From positions 1 through 14,052 of the forward strand of contig CAZDHT010000129.1 in assembly GCA_964505325.1 (NCBI GenBank): 14,052 nucleotides of DNA, given 5' to 3'. This document shows, piece after piece, positions 13,172-14,052 of this stretch. The translations under genes and the position numbers were made by a program. A model generated the notes under the pieces. That model worked only from the letters and a program-made list of their open reading frames with translations. It had not been told where the DNA came from and made no database searches. Within the stretch, counting starts at the first letter, position 1. Each line of letters begins with the position of its first letter. The stretch comes from CAZDHT01 sp964505325 (GTDB lineage Bacteria; Planctomycetota; PUPC01).

Positions 13172-13975
13172 ATGACTGCTGAAACCAAGCATCCAATTGG
13201 CGCGGCGGATGTCAACCCGACCGGGGCCTTGCGCGCGGCCGTCACGTCCTTGGTCCTGGGTTTGATGGGATTGCTGTTGTGGGGTGTCTACTACGCTGCT
13301 GCGCCGATTCCCGCCGGTCCAGCAGTCGAACGGGTACTCGCAATTTCCAGCGTGGCCGCGCTCCTGGGAGTTGCCGCGCTCTTCCTGGGCATCACCGCAT
13401 GGAATCGTATAAGACAAAGCGTCGGCAGACTCGCCGGCCGGGACACCGCCGTAGCCGCGGTATATGTGGCTGGGATTCTGTTGCTCATGACCGTGGTCTT
13501 CACTTGGCGGAACCTTGGGCAAGAGCTTCAGCGGGCGCGTCCGCAGGCGAACAGCGTCAGAAGCCGCAGCAACCTGACTATGATCGCGAAAAGCGCCCAC
13601 ACATGGCTCTCAAGAAAAGGGCATGGTCAGTTCTACCCGCCGTCGCTCAAGTCGCTGTTCAATGACGGAGTCATCACGGAACGCCGAACCTTCGTGTGTC
13701 CTGCTGACAGCGAACCGCGGCACGAGCAAGGCTCGTTCGCCTGCGACTACGACAGCCTGTTCGACCGGGCGGGGTCCCGCATCAGCCGTCAGGCGATTCA
13801 GCCCGAACTCCCGCTCGCGTGGGAGAACAGAGACTTCTACCCGCTCCTTGGTGACCGCCGTAGCGTTGTCTTCTTCGATGGCCACACAGAGTTCGTCACA
13901 GCTGATCGCTTTCGTGAACTGATGAAGACGGCGGACAAGTGGGTCGAGCAGCACCGGCCGAAGGACGGCAGGTAG
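13172..13975 (+). CDS. Three-helix membrane protein with planctomycete-type pseudopilin-like tail
   Basis: 267 aa. Three transmembrane helices are clear at about residues 21-43, 55-77 and 93-111, in the style of a DUF4190-like membrane domain (short Gly/Ala/Leu-rich helices with an Asn-Pro-Thr-Gly lead-in). The remaining ~150 residues are soluble. This tail holds NSVRSRSNLTMIAKSAHTWL (127-146), YPPSLKSLFNDGVI, FVCPADS (174-180) with a second Cys at 191, and the closing LGDRRSVVFFDGHTEFV (226-242). That order (CPxD, then a DGH near the end) is what one sees at the C-terminus of the large planctomycete/lentisphaera pseudopilin-like H-X9-DG proteins, but the usual N-terminal prepilin motif is replaced by three helices. 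Function is unknown. It is separated from the glycyl radical gene by the palindromic repeats and is probably an independent unit. Confidence 0.7.
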   Translation: MTAETKHPIGAADVNPTGALRAAVTSLVLGLMGLLLWGVYYAAAPIPAGPAVERVLAISSVAALLGVAALFLGITAWNRIRQSVGRLAGRDTAVAAVYVAGILLLMTVVFTWRNLGQELQRARPQANSVRSRSNLTMIAKSAHTWLSRKGHGQFYPPSLKSLFNDGVITERRTFVCPADSEPRHEQGSFACDYDSLFDRAGSRISRQAIQPELPLAWENRDFYPLLGDRRSVVFFDGHTEFVTADRFRELMKTADKWVEQHRPKDGR

Positions 13976-14052
13976 CAATGAGCGGTCATTAGCGGGCAAC
14001 TCTATCTGAGTGAGCTCACCAAGAAGACCGCCACGGCGACAAGGAGGAGGAT
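13976..14052 (+). other. 3' intergenic with ribosome binding site for a gene beyond the window
   Basis: No gene starts here. AAGGAGGA at 14041-14048, followed by GGAT at the edge, is a strong ribosome binding site implying a plus-strand start codon just outside the window. A 10-bp palindrome GTGAGCTCAC lies at 14010-14019. Confidence 0.5.

Overview
This is a high-GC bacterial window of compact genes. Its content points to an anaerobe of the Planctomycetota or a neighbouring lineage. The clues are a four-subunit pyruvate:ferredoxin oxidoreductase, an oxygen-sensitive glycyl radical enzyme, a sulfatase-like enzyme, a DUF4846-like lipoprotein and a membrane protein with a planctomycete-style pseudopilin tail. 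There is no rRNA or other taxonomic marker, so this placement is inference. I saw no tRNA, CRISPR array, transposase or phage gene.

Left arm (1-2052, plus strand): the 3' end of a large protein resembling the C-terminus of DUF3604/PHP-type proteins, a small secreted protein, a very small membrane protein, and a VOC-fold (glyoxalase/epimerase-like) protein. A good sigma70-like promoter at 2158-2186 then drives a sulfatase-family gene (2251-3723). That protein has Thr where the formylglycine-forming Cys/Ser should be.

Central minus-strand block (9859 down to 3733): eight closely spaced genes, read in the order Ser/Thr kinase, porG, porD, phosphoribosyltransferase, SLOG-like Rossmann protein, porA, porB, DUF4846-like lipoprotein. 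Gaps are at most about 60 nt and two junctions are ATGA overlaps, so this looks like one operon. The PFOR genes are split by a translationally coupled phosphoribosyltransferase/SLOG pair. Neither of those proteins has an obvious role in pyruvate oxidation, and the 60-nt blocks I sampled differ in GC from the por genes.

Right arm (10118-14052, plus strand): a strong promoter (TTGCGA-N17-TATAAT) drives a PflA-sized radical-SAM activase. Its gene overlaps by 4 nt that of an uncharacterised glycyl radical enzyme, which has a G-C-N-E active-site loop and a C-terminal glycyl-radical motif. The divergent interval between kinase and activase holds promoter-like elements on both strands and two dyads between them. 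Two copies of a GGTGCC/GGCACC palindrome follow the glycyl radical enzyme. A three-helix membrane protein comes next, and the window ends in a strong ribosome binding site for a gene beyond the edge.

Functionally, PFOR makes acetyl-CoA, CO2 and reduced ferredoxin from pyruvate. The divergent glycyl radical enzyme probably performs an anaerobic lyase or dehydratase step on a substrate I cannot name. The kinase at the head of the por operon and the PRTase/SLOG pair inside it suggest a regulatory or nucleotide-linked layer, but that is inference.
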